Shown one piece after another: positions 23,741 to 37,077 of a stretch of 64,000 bases of DNA (its first letter is position 1; every line of letters starts with the position of its first letter). The stretch is from Phellopilus nigrolimitatus. Its lineage: Eukaryota; Basidiomycota; Agaricomycetes; Hymenochaetales; Hymenochaetaceae. Below the pieces are notes generated by a model, which searched no databases, had not been told where the DNA came from, and saw nothing but the letters and a program-made list of their open reading frames with translations. A program made the position numbers and the translations under genes. Where the stretch lies: the NCBI GenBank assembly GCA_021029095.1, contig JAJOHG010000021.1:248001-312000 (forward strand). The letters run 5' to 3'.

Positions 23741-24050
23741 TCAGCCAACTTTGCGCGGATGTTTTTTCTAGGGTCGCGGATACTTTTCGATAGTATCTTA
23801 GTCTTGAATATTAGTTCTTTGTAATTTATTGTTTTCAATGCACTGGCAGGATCGTGGAAAAGTCCGAGCGAAGATAATAATGCCCATCATGCATCATGCC
23901 GGAGATGCCGGGCGACGCGTTAGTGAAAATCCCAATTACGTTGCCGCATATCAATTGTTTAATCACGGGCGTTCGTGCGCTGTATCACTGTGTGAACACC
24001 CGAGACGAGGACTCGGTGTCGGTCGCCGGACTGCGCGTGCTGAAAGGCAA

Positions 24051-24060
24051 ATTATATATA
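24051..24060 (+). promoter_or_regulatory. TATA box of the P450 gene
   Basis: ATTATATATA lies about 90 bases upstream of the ATG at 24148. The rest of the 23741-24147 gap shows nothing else. Confidence 0.45.
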
Positions 24061-24147
24061 CTTGGGATTCGCTGGACGATGCCAAGATACGTTGTACTTA
24101 ACTTACCCGCTGGGACACTATCAACTCCAACTCTCTCAAAACGAAGC

Positions 24148-26472
24148 ATGACCATTGCAAAAGTTGCACTGGCAGCTGGTGCCACGATAGCTGCATATGG
24201 TGCCTGGAAAGTCGTCGAACGGATACTCCGCTCTTTATTCTCGCCGCTGCACGACCTGCGTGGCCCGAAGAACGCAAGTCTTATCTTTGGGAACCTGGAG
24301 GAAATCAGAAGAGCGGACACCTCCGCGCTTCACGAGCAATGGGTCGAGCAGTACGGCAAGGTCATGAAATATAAGGCATTCTTCGGGGTAAGTGCCGGGG
24401 GTCTTTGGGGAATGTCGTTAGCTGACTTGAAGCTCGCAGGAAAACCGGCTGTTTACTATGGACACTAAGGCAATGAACCATATCTTGACGCATTCAATGG
24501 ATTACGAGAAGCCCTATGAGGCGCGCTTTAATCTTGCCCGTCTATTGGGCGCTGGTGAGTGATTCGGTGAATATTGTTCTGAAATGTGAATTGAAAAAGT
24601 TCTGTCAGGTCTCTTGGTAACCGAAGGTACGCATGTTTATAATTACTATTATGTTTTCATCCCTAATGCTTTCCCTGTAGGCGAGAAGCACAGACAACAG
24701 GTAATCCTGTTTTCCTTCCTTGAAATCAGATTCTTTCTAATGCATCAACTCACAGAGGCGAATCATGGTGAGTTGAAACTTTCAGCAGAACTCAGAGCTG
24801 CGTTAACTGACATTGACGCCTTAAAGAACCCCTCGTTTGGCCCATCGACAATCAAAGACTTGACCCCCATTTTCTTCCAGAAAGCTCTTCAGGTTTGAAG
24901 CATCTATCTGGGATCTGTGCATTCGTCCTGACAGGTGTCATAGCTCCGCGATATCTGGAAATCGGACATCTTACAGAAACACGCTACACAGAAAATCGAG
25001 GTGTTATCTTGGCTCAGCCGCACGACATTAGATGTCATCGGGCTCACAGGTATGTATTTCGTATTCAAGCGTAGAAGTCCCTCTGAATTGTCGTGTCAGG
25101 CTTTAACTATAAATTCGACTCTTTGAACGTCGACAAAGAGCCGAGCGAGCTGAACAAGGCATTTTCCATGCTCTTCAACGCAACCACCTCGTTCACCCTT
25201 CTCCGTATCCTCCAAACGTACTTCCCGATCTTCCGCGTTATCGTAAGTAAATCTGGCCATCCATGATATAAAATTTCGAGATTAATGGGACTTTTCGCTA
25301 GGTAACGGAACGTGAAAAGAATCAGAGGAAGGCGCAGAGCACGATGCTCCGCATCGGAGAGGATTTGCTACGGCAAGGGAGGAAACATGCGCTCGGCGAG
25401 CAGGACGAATTCGACGAGGCCGACGAGAAGGGTCTGTCGGATCTCAAGGGAAGAGACCTGCTTAGCGCGTTGGTCAGGGCGAATATGGACACAGAACTCC
25501 CAGAGTCGCAGCGGATGTTGGACGAGGATGTGCTTGCTCGTAAGTCCTTTCTGACTGTTATTTTCTCTTCCTGAACTTTGAAACAGAGGTCCCGACGTTC
25601 TTGGTCGCTGGGCACGAGACTACGAGGTTAGTGGTATTTTATTACGTCCATTTAACACGAAAGCTGACAGCATGTCAGCACCGAAACGATGTGGTGTCTC
25701 TTCGCGCTCGCGCAGCGGCCGGATATACAGTCGGCGCTGCGCACGGAGCTGCTCGGCGTCGAAAGCGATGCACCGTCGATGGATGAGCTCGCCGCGCTCC
25801 CGCGCCTGGACGCGGTCGTGCGCGAGACATTGAGACTGCATGCCGCCGTTCCATCGACCGGAAGAATCGCAATGCACGACGACGTGATCCCGGTCGCCGA
25901 GCCATTCGTGGACCGGAAAGGGAGGACGCACACGGAAATCAAGTGAGTTGCGGAGCGTCTGTACGTTTTTCAAAGTGCTGATAAAATGCGCAGGATAAAA
26001 AAGGGCGAGGGTATATTTATTCCTATTCTCGCGCTGAATCGGTCCAAGGCTATCTGGGGCGAGGATGCGAGCGTGTTCAAGTGAGTTCGGTCCTCCTTTC
26101 TTATCAAAATGGCTTGCTGATGTGATCTTGTGCAGCCCTGATCGCTGGGCGAACCCGCCCGAGGCATCGAAAGACATGCCAGGGGTATGGGGAAACATGA
26201 TGACCTTCCTCGGCGGAGCACACAGCTGTATCGGGTACCGCTTCGCGCTTATTGAGTACGTTCTCGCCGCGCGTTCCCGGTTTGCTTTTACTGACAGTTA
26301 TCGCAGAATGAAGGCCCTTCTGTTCACGCTTCTTCGCACGTTCGAGTTCGGGCTAGCCGTTCCCGTAGAAGAGATCGAGAAGCGCTCGCTGGTGGTGACG
26401 CGCCCATATTTGAAGAGCAACATGAAGGCGGGGGCGCAGATGCCGTTGATGGTAAAGCTTTATAGTTCATGA
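24148..26472 (+). CDS. Cytochrome P450 monooxygenase, fungal microsomal type, copy 1
   Basis: Fourteen exons join without a frame break to 544 residues: 24148-24387, 24440-24554, 24609-24626, 24681-24700, 24756-24767, 24827-24892, 24944-25049, 25100-25242, 25302-25539, 25587-25626, 25679-25942, 25994-26080, 26136-26255, 26307-26472. The N terminus is a membrane anchor ([16 protein letters not shown]). The I-helix has AGHETTSTET, the K-helix ETLR, and the haem loop [10 protein letters not shown] with the axial Cys. Exons of 18, 20 and 12 bases rebuild GLLVTEGEKHRQQRRIM, where HRQQRR matches the conserved C-helix region. It oxidises a small lipophilic substrate at the ER with a P450 reductase; the substrate cannot be told. 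The stop lies 41 bases from the convergent Hikeshi gene. Confidence 0.95.
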
Positions 26473-26513
26473 TAATGTACAACACGAATAAGTTATCACC
26501 GATGTTATTTAAT

Positions 26514-27255
26514 TCACTCCTGCCTATCCAAGAACCCCGTCCCTCCAAGGCGGACCTTTGAGATGAAACTCTCGTACCAGCGCGTGACCGTGCGCAGCTG
26601 GACATAGCTGTCGGGTGTTAGGGCCGCGCCGGACCCGCTGTCCGCGGAGAAGCTCGAGAGGAAATTGAACAAGTGCTTGACGATTTTCTCCGCGAGCATG
26701 GTCGGGTCCGCAGGCTCGCTGGGCGGCGCGGCGCGCGTGAGCGCGGACGGAAGCGCGGCGAGCTGCGGCTGGATCGCGGCGAGGGGCTCGACGGAGATGC
26801 CGAGCACGGCGGTCGCGTCGCCGTCTGGCGCTGCGGCCGGCCCCTGCGCCTGGAACGCGGCGTGTGCGAGCGAGGACTGTGCAGAGAAGGTGCCGCGCAG
26901 GCGGAAGATGGCGGACGGCTTGTCGTTCGACAGGCTGGGCGGGGTGAGGTAAGCGCGCTGCAGCTCTGGAGGCGCGGAGACACGCACGCGCCGAGCAGCT
27001 GGAAGCCCTTGCCTGGCCAGTGGAAGTGCACCGTCGCGCCGAAGCCGTCCGGGAAGGGCACTGCGGCGGGCGGCGGACGCACAGTTAGACTCGTCCCCGC
27101 CGTGCAGATTGCGGGCCGTGCTCACCTGTGCCCAGGAGGAAGACGCAGATGTGGTTGATCGTCGACGCCGAGGGCAGCTCGAAGACGGCATGCGTGTCGT
27201 CGATCTGCTGCAGGTTGGTCTGGATGAGACGGCCGGCCACGACGCACCCGAACAT
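26514..27255 (-). CDS. OPI10: Hikeshi/OPI10 family protein
   Basis: Three exons (27126-27255, 26988-27060, 26514-26934) give 207 residues, close to the family's usual ~200. The start MFGCVVAGRLIQTNLQQID and the following INHICVFLLGT, VHFHWPGKGFQLLG and KPSAIFRLRG are the conserved Hikeshi N-terminal domain; IVKHLFNFLSSF and the final WYESFISK match the C-terminal domain. In animals Hikeshi carries Hsp70 into the nucleus during heat stress; the yeast OPI10 product is the homologue. Splice sites used are GTGAGC, GTGCGT and CAG acceptors. The family's variable loop is Ala/Pro-rich here (GPAAAPDGDATAV). The gene is convergent with P450 copy 1. Confidence 0.9.
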
Positions 27256-27869
27256 CTTTGCGCTCGTGGTGATGGGCCTGATTTTAAGGAGTTTTTAGAC
27301 GTCGAGGACGCGTAAGAAATGCGTTAGCTGTGATGGTCGTTGCTGAACTCTGGTGTTGGAGTCTGTCGGACATGGCATGTCATCGTGAAGGTCACCAAGA
27401 CAGCTACAACGCACACGAAAACTCTAGAACCTACCATCACCATCGTTGTGACTGCTTCATGGAATTTTACTCGCACTTTTTTTTTCTAAGTTTGAAAACT
27501 GACACTCTGGGGAGTCGGACGAAACCTTGTGGTCAAAAAAAGGAGAGGGGAACGAGCACAAGACAAAAGATTGTGTTAATTTGGTTTGACTCTCGGGCCT
27601 TAGCCACCTTTTCGCCCATTCACCGGCAGTTGTACTCAAGATGAAGCTCACATTGGTTAACTGCATGCTTAGCATGGAACAAACGTGGACATTGTACTTC
27701 TGAAAGTCTTCTGCAATGCACAGTCCTTGAGGCTTAGCAGTCGCTTCCTTACTAGCAGGTGGGCTTGGCTTGTTGGTAGCTTGCTGGTCAACCTCCTCAG
27801 TCTACGATTGACTCGTGCTGCTCTTTTTTTCTGCCGTTCTCCTTTTTACAATTATTCTGTTCGCGCATA
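27256..27869. other. Intergenic stretch between divergent Hikeshi and WD40 genes
   Basis: No coding series found. It probably holds both 5' regions. Confidence 0.4.
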
Positions 27870-30800
27870 ATGGACTTGGAGGATAAAGAACTGCTGAGGC
27901 GGCTTTTGCGACTTTTGCCGAAGGTTGAAGAAGATCGTGGTGGTGATAATACAGAGCAACCCGTTGCGCCGCTCAAACTAAATGCAATGCGAAGATGTAG
28001 GCTGAGTCTTCGTGGACACTGACCATTGTTCACGGTATCTTGTAGCCAGGTCCGAAGGATTCATAGCAGGTCTTGATCCAAATTCGAGTAGGTCAATTGC
28101 GAGACTGAAAGAAACTGGTATGTTCACATTTGCGTTCATCTGTCTTTTTTTTTGACTCAAAGCCAGAGCCACTCAGGATCTCGCGTGTGCCCAAGATCGA
28201 CCTACCAGCGACATTTGCGAAATTCGAGAGGTAAGACGCTATTTCTTCTGACTTATGTCCAGGCCAAACGTTTGTCCAGCAAGTGCACCCTGCTACAGAA
28301 CAAGGTGTGTATTTCTAAAAACTGCAAGAGACATAGACGTGCTTACTCTATCTCAGTTGAACCAGCTCCAGAAGGTCTGTCGAACGTCAGCGGAAGGAGA
28401 CAGTGCTTCGAAAGCCGCAGCGAAATTGAGCGCCCACTTTGAAGCTGTCAAGGAGTACTTGAAGCAATATGTCGACTCCTCAGTGAAGTTGGAATCGGGC
28501 GCTCCTCCTGAAGGTGGTGTTAAAAGTCCTGTCACTATCCTATACCTCCTTGCTGAAGCATTGAAGTACGCAGTGTATAAACTCAATCTTGCCTCTGCTC
28601 TTTCTGCCCTCGCCCAGTCATGTCGAACGCTATCTGGCTTACTTGCCATTATACCTGACTTAGTCGTGGAGTGTAAGTTCGTACAGGCCCTGGAAGATCT
28701 GGCTCAGCCGGCTGAGGTCCGTGCAACATATATATTGTATTTATCTTTGAACTCACCATTTTACTTGCAGTCAGAGGCCAAGCTGCTTAGAGGTGAATGC
28801 CTTATTTTCATTGACTGATATCTAGTTCGATTTTACCTTCGACTTCTTGAACCGCAGATGATCATATCGCCGGCTTTCAATGTCGCCAGCGCACCGTAGA
28901 TCTACTTCTGCGTCTCACTGGCATCCTTGACAACGTTACCATATGTTTGGCGGAGGTCATCAAAGCCGGTAAGTTGAAGGCCCTTAAGCAAAGTATGCGA
29001 ACTAAACATGTGAGCTCTATCAGTCTCTCCCGCCTTCGCAAATCGTCAGTACCGAGAATCCTCAAAATCCCTCGCCATGTCGTGCATTGCGATTTTGTTC
29101 TCTATCGTAACGGCCGTGATGCTCTCGATATCCATTAGGCAGGGCAGCAGTGCGCTGGAAAATGCTGTTGGCGGGTTTTGGCTCGTCTCCTTGGTTTTCA
29201 GCGTTGCATCTGCAATTACTAGCATAACGATTTTGATGTGGTGGGAGTATGCGTGAGCTCACGATCTAATACTGCCTATGTGTCGAGAGAATTGTAATAT
29301 TTATTGGTTATTAGGTCCCATGCAGGACAATCTATCTCTGGAAGAGCTTTGGTATGGCTATCGAAAGGCTCCGCGACCCTCTTTGTAACAGCTGTCGTTC
29401 TTTTCTCCGTCGGACTCTGCTTATTTGCATTTTCGTCATCTCAAGTGAGTGAAGAATTCTGTGTCGAGTCGAGAAGATGCAATTTTATTCGGATGTCCAG
29501 GTGGTCGCTGTTCAAGCTATTGTGATCGCTTTCACGGCTTCCCACTATTTTGGACTTCTCATCGTCGTCGCGTGGCTCTCCCGCAAGCACCAGCATGTCA
29601 AGAGCGGGATAAGGCGTTTCTGGCACTCGATGCGAAGGTTGACGCAGTCGTTGATCCAGACAAGCATAGCGCCGGCGCTGATTGATAGGAAAGACGTCGA
29701 CTGTCGAGCGGGGCCTGCAGAACTCGGTCGCCGCGCCAGGTGATCGCCCGGTGATCCAGGTCACGGACACGGAGCCCGTCTCCGGCATCGCGACGAACGA
29801 CGTCAACTTCTCCGAGGTCGACCTCGGGTCGTACTCGCACTCGAACCTAACTGTACCTGCCGCGCGCCGCGTATCGGCCTCGAGCGAGTCGAGCCGTTCA
29901 GCTACCTGGGCTGCCGGGCGACGTCCAAATTGTGAGGGGCATGCGGTACAGTCCGAACGGGATGTTCCTGTGCATAGGAAACGGAAGGTTCGTGTCACAC
30001 ATTGGAAACCAACACGACATACTAGCTGACGTAGACTTATCTAGTCCTCAAGAACGATGTGTTATCTTCAGTGCAGACGTTCGTCCAGCTCTTATACGTG
30101 TATCGTCTTTGCTTGTTTGTACTGAGACATCACGAGCAGTCACCTGCCATTATCCTCGGCGAGCTGAAGCTGTCAGATACTGCACAGCAGATTGAATGGT
30201 TCGGTTCTCCAAGATTTTTGAAATTGTCATATCTCACCATTCATTGTGCCTCGTCATATTAGGTCTCAAGACGGAGAATACATTCTTCTAAGGCTGAGTC
30301 ACACGACATATATTTGGAATGCCATGGTGCGCTTTTTCTGTTTGAACTGTTTGCCTGTTGTGAACGCTCTTCTCGACTTTTTTCTTCGAAAGCCATCTGG
30401 TTATGCGCGACACGCCACGATCGTCATTCATCATGACGCGGATAACGTCAAGTGGCATCCGCATAGTGATGGTGAGCTCAAAATACCGCTTTTGATATGA
30501 AGCGAGCAGGTGCTGATGTCTTTCCTCATCAATCAAATTAAGCTTTCCTCTCCTGCAAGAAAGACATCTTGACAAACTTTGTGAGCGGGAGACTTATTCT
30601 GAGGTTAGATGTACTCCCGCTGAAAGTTGCTTTTTTTAACTCATATAGGATGTCCAAGGCACGGTGAATACAACTCCGCTAAACATGTCAGCTTGGCCTG
30701 GTCATTTTAATGTCCTTTGATTTAGCCAATAGGCATCTTTCAGATTACCTTTCGCGTTGATCGAGGACTTCGTGTTCACTCACGACGGGAATCACGTCGT

Positions 30801-31731
30801 CTGTTTGGCAACGGTAGCCACGTCCGTCCGATCTGGGACGTCAACGTCAGGCGCGAGAAAGCTCATTGGTGTGTTAACCGCATTTATCTTCACACTTTTT
30901 GATATTTGGGCTCTCATGTTAATACATTTTTAGTATATGATTTAGAAAACAAGGCTGTAGCACAGTAAGGATTTTACTTGATTTGCCGTACTAGTGATAG
31001 AATTGCTTGAAGAATGGTCCCCATTGGTCGCGAAGCACACACCATCGTGCGTTCAATTGCGTCGCCGGAAGTTATTTTAGTCAATTTTGCCGGGAATGTA
31101 AGTGCCTCTGGAGTCTTGGAATTTCGGCCAAGCTCACAGCTTTGCGAGTACTTAGACACCCCCGCAACTGTGGCAATATGGACAGGGAACCCCTCAGTCA
31201 GAAAAGCGTGCTTCTGCGTTCGGGCTCTCCTTCATGCGTGCAATGAGCTTCAAAGCTCCTTCGTCCGATCGCTTTTATGGGAAAGGCATTTTTGGTGGCG
31301 CCGAAGATAAGCTAATAATCTCTGTTGGGGAAGGTGAGCACTTCAACCAATTTCTCACCATCTGGCGGTGTAGATCCATCGCTCATTGCATATTACTTTT
31401 ACAAGAGGGCGACATGTTCGTGTTCGCGCGCGACTCCGGCCAGCTCCTCCGGCACATAAATGCACCCCGGTCCAGTGCCAACCCAAAGCTCTCCGCGGCG
31501 GCGCAGTCTCAGCCGCTGACACACTGCATTGCGTGGGACCCGGACATCTTGTCGTTCGCTATATGCATGGGCTTTGTCGACGGGTCTATCTGGCAGTGGA
31601 AGATGCCGTTCGACGACCTCAGCCAAAACATGTCGACGTTCGCGGTGGTGACGCTTGATGACAGGGATTCAATTATGATTCGCGCTGGGGATAGGGACGT
31701 TAAGGATAGTCTTCCAGGAGGGACGCAGTAA
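27870..31731 (+). CDS. Membrane-helical plus WD40-repeat protein (frame breaks)
   Basis: Many exons begin MDLEDKELLRRLLRLLP and stop at 31731. The first ~250 residues are helical, with PPEGGVKSPVTILYLLAEAL and EAKLLRDDHIAGFQCRQRT. Several hydrophobic segments follow: LAMSCIAILFSIVTAVMLSI, FWLVSLVFSVASAITSITIL, FVTAVVLFSVGLCLFAF and FGLLIVVAWL. After an acidic linker (VTDTEPVSG) come beta-propeller units such as GMRYSPNGMFLCIGNGR, WSQDGEYILLRLSHTTYIW, FVFTHDGNHVVCLATV and CIAWDPDILSFAICMG followed by DGSIWQW. This helical-TM-WD40 make-up is an agaricomycete arrangement; its role is unknown, but a scaffold at a membrane is plausible. One extra base each is needed near 29685 and near 29895 to keep the frame. 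The region 31140-31235 could not be resolved. Two separate genes split near 29745 are the alternative. Confidence 0.65.
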
Positions 31732-31943
31732 TTGCTGTCCTATATGTATTTCTTATTGTTTGAACAGGGCTTTCGTAATATGTACATATCACTGGAGACG
31801 AGAAAGGCGAAAATGGATGACAAATAGGTGACAAATGCTGGCTCGGCCCGGAAATGCCGTGTGACCTGCTTGTCACTTCGACGCGTACCTTTCCATACTC
31901 CTCGCGGAGACCGCCCGACACCGACGCCTCCATCGACGCCGCG

Positions 31944-34508
31944 ATGTCCAGAAGTTCTGACATTGAGCATAATGGCGAGTACAAGCAGCTAGCACAGGCA
32001 GATCTCTCAACGGAAGCCGATGCCCTCCTGACTGAATCCGACTCAAAGCACGAGAGCTATGCCGGACGTCCCAGCTGTTACGCGCGCGCAACAGACGCGA
32101 GGTTCGGCGTCCTGCACCTTTCGATAGCCTTTATTGGGGGCTTTTTAGCATGTTTCGCCACTCTGATGCTCTTCCCGACGCTCTGCGGCTCCCACTCGAA
32201 CTCGGACGCAACAAGTAATGATTTAGTTAGGGTCGCTGCACCCTCACACGTTGGCTCGACCGAACGCCACGATTTTCCGCCATTATCTCCTACGAACGCG
32301 TATACCTCTCTTTTTCCTACCGACGTTGGATATGCGGGTCCCACACCTACTGGCGCAGAGCCAGGCGTAGTTGCAACGGCGCCATCCTATCCCGTCCATA
32401 CAGGTGCGCCGGCGTTAGTCTCGCCGTCGACGAAGGGAGGGGCTAAGGGATCGAAGAGTGGCGGATTTGACGTTTTCAAACACTGGGGAAACTTGTCACC
32501 GTGGTATAGCGTCGAGCGTGGAACTTTCGGTGTCGACTCAAGTGCGGAGGCGCCAGGGCAGTGCGCGGTTACTGGCTTGCACTTCTTGCATCGTCATGGC
32601 GCACGCTATCCTACGGCATGGGGTGAGGAAACCTGCTCTATTCTCTCGAACATTTCTTGTCTTATATCTCTTTTTCAGCTTCCTACGGGGGACCTGCAAA
32701 TTTCTCTGGCCGTTTACATGAGTCTGCGGCAGGTTGGAACGGCACCGGAGAGCTCGAGTTTATGAATGACTGGTAAGTTTATCAAATTTGCATACCAAGA
32801 TTCAAATTGAAGTGCGCACCACCAGGACGTACAAACTCGGAGAAGAGGGTGAGCAGACTTGCTTAAGTGAAGCATCCTGAACTCATGCGATATTACAGTG
32901 CTAACTCCCTTCGGGCGACAGCAACTTTGTAAGACTACATTTCTTTCAACCTAATAAACGCTCAATATTTCCAGATGATCTCGGTGTCTCACTCCGCCTT
33001 AAATATGGATTCTTGCTTAAGGTAAATTGGCTTTAATTCTCTTAGTCAAGCCGTGTTAACTTTTGTATTAGAACTTCACGGAGTCGAATACTATTCCGGT
33101 TTTTCGCACAGAGTCTCAGTATGTTGTCTGGAAAATATTATACTGTTGATCACCTGACAGAAGCTTAGAGATCGTATGCTACATTCAGCGCTTAACTTTG
33201 CTGTCGGTTTCTTCGGACTGCCGCTCGAAGGCAAATACCTCCAAAGCGTTACGATCGAGGAGGACGGGGTACGTGCACTTTTTAGTTGAGCCTTTGAGCA
33301 CTCTCACAAAAAATCGACATGGCAGTACAACAACACTCTTGCGCCATACAAAACATGTCCGAATGCGGCAGATCGTAGCAAGGCGGACCGCGCGATCCCG
33401 TACGTTAAAGAATGGGCCTCCATCTACCTTAAGGATGCGCATGCGCGTCTGCAGCCACAGCTCAAGGGCTATGACCTAACTATTGAGGATATCTACGTCC
33501 TCCAGCAGGTAATGATTTTGTTTCCCATACAAACCAACTTCGTTGATTCTCATCGTTCGTTTAGATATGTGCATACGAGGTAAGAATACAGAATCGAGAT
33601 GTTGTCTGTTGCTGATTGCGAAGCAGACTGTCGCGATAGGTTACTCTAAGTTCTGCGGACTTTTCACGGAAGAAGAGTGGCAAGGCTTTGAATACGCGTG
33701 CGTGCGTTCTCTCTCGAACACTAAGTATTTTGGCTGAAACTTTAGCAGTCTCGATCTATACTTCTGGTGAAATTCTAAATATTTGACTCATTCCCACAAG
33801 CTAAATGAGCTATCTTAGGTACGACTCAGCGTTTGGGTCTCCGGTTGCTAAAGTCCAGGGAGTTGGTTATATTCAAGAGCTCGTCGCGAGGCTGACGCAC
33901 TCGCCGATCGAGACCCACAACTCATCGACAAATGCCACGCTTGACGATAACCCGATTACCTTCCCACTCGACCAGAGTCTCTACGTCGATGCCACACATG
34001 AAGTGGTTGTCCTGAACGGTGAGCTCATTAAAGTTGGCGTTCTTGTTTCGTCGGATACTGACTTCGAACGCGCAGTCATCACCGCGCTGAACCTTACTAG
34101 TTTCGCTGCAGATGGACCCTTGCCTAGCGACCACATTCCTAAGAACCGTTCATTCGTCGTGTCTCAGATCGCACCGTTTGCCACAAACGTCCAATTCCAA
34201 TGTATGTCCAAACTGCCGTCTCGATCTTAGTGCGTGACGCTGACTCTTGCTCAGTACTTTCATGCGCTGGCCTCTCGGGCCCGCAGATCCGTGTAATAAT
34301 CAATGATGGTGTCGTCCCGCTTACGGGCATTCGTGGATGCCCAGAACAGAAGGATGGCATGTGTTCCGTTGACACTTTCGTCGCCGCGCAGAAGGAGATA
34401 ATCGCGGACACTGATTGGGAGTACGACTGCCATGGAAAATGGAGCGTTCCGGGAGGCCCTGCGTGGAACACGACGACCGGGTCGCCGCCCAAACCGCCTA
34501 AGCCATAA
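31944..34508 (+). CDS. Histidine acid phosphatase, type II membrane-anchored
   Basis: The N-terminal ~45 residues are cytosolic, followed by one membrane segment (LSIAFIGGFLACFATLMLF), so the catalytic part should face the ER lumen or outside. The active-site motif LHFLHRHGARYPT (RHGxRxP) occurs at 32578-32615. The C-terminal proton-donor region reads YVDATHEVVV, with the His-Glu of the family's HD/HAE motif. Exons after the first are short (for example 33567-33581 is 15 bases), and joining them gives TPFGRQQLYDLGVSLRLKYG and FRTESQDRMLHSALNFAVGF. N-glycosylation sites are frequent. It hydrolyses phosphate monoesters at acid pH; phytase or general acid phosphatase cannot be separated. An upstream in-frame ATG at 31854 is the alternative start. 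No frame break. Confidence 0.9.
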
Positions 34509-34629
34509 AAGAACGTGTCTAGATCGTATCGTTAATTATATGTGTCAGCTCAGTACGTCTTACTTACGTTCCTTCTAATAGACATGCGCGTGACTATACC
34601 AAAGTGCAGACTTCTGAAGTTGATTTTGA

Positions 34630-34902
34630 TTAGTCGATGCGTTCCAGCACAGCAACAACGAAGTTATTTATGTCCTGCATATAAATGTTGCTAATACCAG
34701 ATACTTCGATACCTTGGTTTCCAAGTCGTGAGGCAAATTTTACCAAATTAGAAGTTCCCGCTGTCCGGATCTCATAGCACAGCGTGCTCGCGTACTGAGC
34801 GTGCGATAAGGACGGCGTCGACGGTAAGCTGCGCGCTCCCGATGCACCTGGTTTTGAAAGATAAGAGTACGACTTTTGCTTGAGAGCAATGCAGTTGGTC
34901 AT
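34630..34902 (-). CDS. Possible small protein of 90 residues, unrecognised
   Basis: A clean frame from ATG 34902 to stop 34630 lies divergently from the amidase gene, with only 11 bases between the two ATGs. It reads MTNCIALKQKSYSYLSK at the start and ISNIYMQDINNFVVAVLER at the end. No domain is recognised and no introns are needed. The very short spacing to the amidase start argues against independent promoters, so this could be chance. Confidence 0.25.
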   Translation of the reverse strand: MTNCIALKQKSYSYLSKPGASGARSLPSTPSLSHAQYASTLCYEIRTAGTSNLVKFASRLGNQGIEVSGISNIYMQDINNFVVAVLERID

Positions 34903-34913
34903 CTTGCCCCGCT

Positions 34914-37077
34914 ATGAAGACGCTCAAATTAGGGTTTGCATTGTGTACTGTCCTGCGGTGTATCAATCCGTGCTTCTGCGTCTCGGCGACATTCAAGCGT
35001 ACTACAGTGCTCCCCGACTTGTATGAAGCGTCGGTCACTGAGCTGCAGGAGGGTTTGGAGGCGGGTGCTTTCTCGAGTGTCGACCTAGTCAAGGTCGGTC
35101 CATCTTCAATCGCATTGCTTTGAATTCATCTTCAGCATCAAGACACTGACTCCAACCCCTTTCTCAAATCTGAATGAACGCCGATCTTCTACGGTCATCT
35201 TCCAACTCTATCATGATCGCCCTCGTCTCGGATCCACTTAGGCTTACTTTGCGCGGATCGAAGAAGTTAATCTCCAGGGCGCCACCCTCCGTGCGGTGCT
35301 GGAGATGAACCCTTCAGCGTTAGAGCAAGCTGCGGCCTTGGATGCCGAAAGGAATGCTACAGGGGCACGGAGTCCTCTGCATGGCATCCCGGTTCTGGTG
35401 AAGGATAACATCGCGACCGTTGCGTCTGAAGGTCTGAGTTTAGTCGCCTAAATGTGATTCGCGTTTGAATAAAATCTTGGGATACTACTACTAGGGATGA
35501 ACACCACTGCTGGATCCTTCTCGCTTCTTAAGTCGATTGTACCACAGGATGCAGGGGTCGTCAAGAGATTACGAGCTGCGGGAGCAATCATCTTGGGTAA
35601 GTCACTCATTCTTTTGAGGCATTACTTCGAATCAATACGTACATGAAACGTAGGGAAGGCGAACCTCTCGGAATGGGCACACTTCCGAGGTAACATCGCG
35701 TCAGGCTGGTCCGGCAGGGGCGGACAGTCTACCAACGCATATTTCCCTAATGCTGATCCATGCGGCTCGTCTTCTGGCTCTGCAATTGCGGCATCCATCG
35801 GTCTCTCTTCGGTCACATCTTGGAACGGAAACAGATGGCAGTATCACATGTCCGGCCAATCAGAACAATCTTGTGGGTATAAAGCCGACTGTTGGCCTGA
35901 CATCTCGAGCCGGAGGTGATATTATTTCATTTTTTCACATCGGAAAATATCTAAGACGCGCTGTTGTATAGTAATTCCCATTTCCGAGCATCAAGACACT
36001 GTCGGTCCACTAACGCGCTCCGTCGCAGATGCCTGCAGCCGTGCTCTCGATCATCGCCGGCATGGACCCGAACGACAATTTCACGCTCGCGCAGCCCACA
36101 CCTGTGCCAGACTTCACGCTCGCTCTCAACAAGAGCGCACTCAGTGGCGCACGTATCGGCGTCCCGCGACGTGTGTTCCTCAATGACAGTATCACAGGGA
36201 ATGACCCTTTCGTAAACCAGGTCTTCGAGGAAGCAATCCAAACAATGAAGGATCTCGGAGCGACTGTCGTTGACCCCGCTGACTTGCCGAGCGCGGATGA
36301 GATTGCAGTAAGCAACAACGAGACGCTGGTGACAGAAGTGGATTTCAAGGTGATTATCAGATATGCAATCTGTTTAAGGAGTACTGAAGGCAATGCAATA
36401 GATCCAATTGAACGCGTACTTCGCAGCTTTGCTTGAGAACCCGAGCGACGTTCGGACTCTCGCCGACTTGATTGCCTTCGATAATGCTAATCTCGCACTC
36501 GAAGAACCAACAAACTTCACCGATCAATCTGAGTATGTCCTTTTTTTTCTTTTTTTGTTAGTATCGCCTCTTGAAATCCTTGAAATGTGAAATAGGCTTA
36601 TTGAGTCGGAATCGACAAATGGATTCAATTCGACATACTTCCAAGCTCTGGCGTTTGACAAGGAACTTGGTGCAACGCGGGGAATCGACGCAGCACTCCA
36701 AGCCCACAATCTCGATGCTCTCATTCTTCCCGCCCCAGGTTTTACGACTGTCCCAGCAGGTACGCAATATTGTTTTCCTGACATCGCTTGCGCACACCGA
36801 TGAATAACCCATTCTAGCGATCGCTGGCTACCCGATCGTCACTGTTCCTTTGAGTTTCTATCCAGACAATGTGACAATACAGAGCGCGGGTCCACTAACC
36901 GTTTATCCGGCTCCGGGCGTACCAATAGGCCTCTCTTTTTTGGGGACAGCGTTCAGCGAATTCGACCTCGTGGGATTTGCCTTTGCGTACGAGCAACAGA
37001 CGAAAACGAGGCTGGCAAGACTGGCATTCCCTGCAGCTATCCCGAAGACGCAGCTTAAGGATGTCATTGGTCAATGA
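34914..37077 (+). CDS. Secreted amidase-signature hydrolase (two frame breaks)
   Basis: Eight exons: 34914-35093, 35242-35431, 35495-35596, 35654-35915, 35972-36349, 36402-36532, 36596-36759, 36818-37077. A signal peptide ([19 protein letters not shown]) suggests secretion. The amidase-signature triad is visible: Lys in [12 protein letters not shown], cis-Ser in the GSSSGSA loop, and nucleophile Ser in [10 protein letters not shown]. The family cleaves amides of fatty acids, amino acids or aryl amines; the substrate is open. One extra base each at about 35817 (before CTTGGAACGG) and about 36031 (in GATGCCTGCAG) must be skipped to keep the frame, and the family sequence resumes exactly after both. 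All other junctions are clean. Restored length is about 555 residues. Confidence 0.85.

Noticed and set aside
29682..30029. WD40 part as an independent gene
   Set aside because: The acidic linker, the WD40 units and the upstream membrane part are joined if one extra base is skipped near 29685, in line with other indels here; no promoter-like gap exists.
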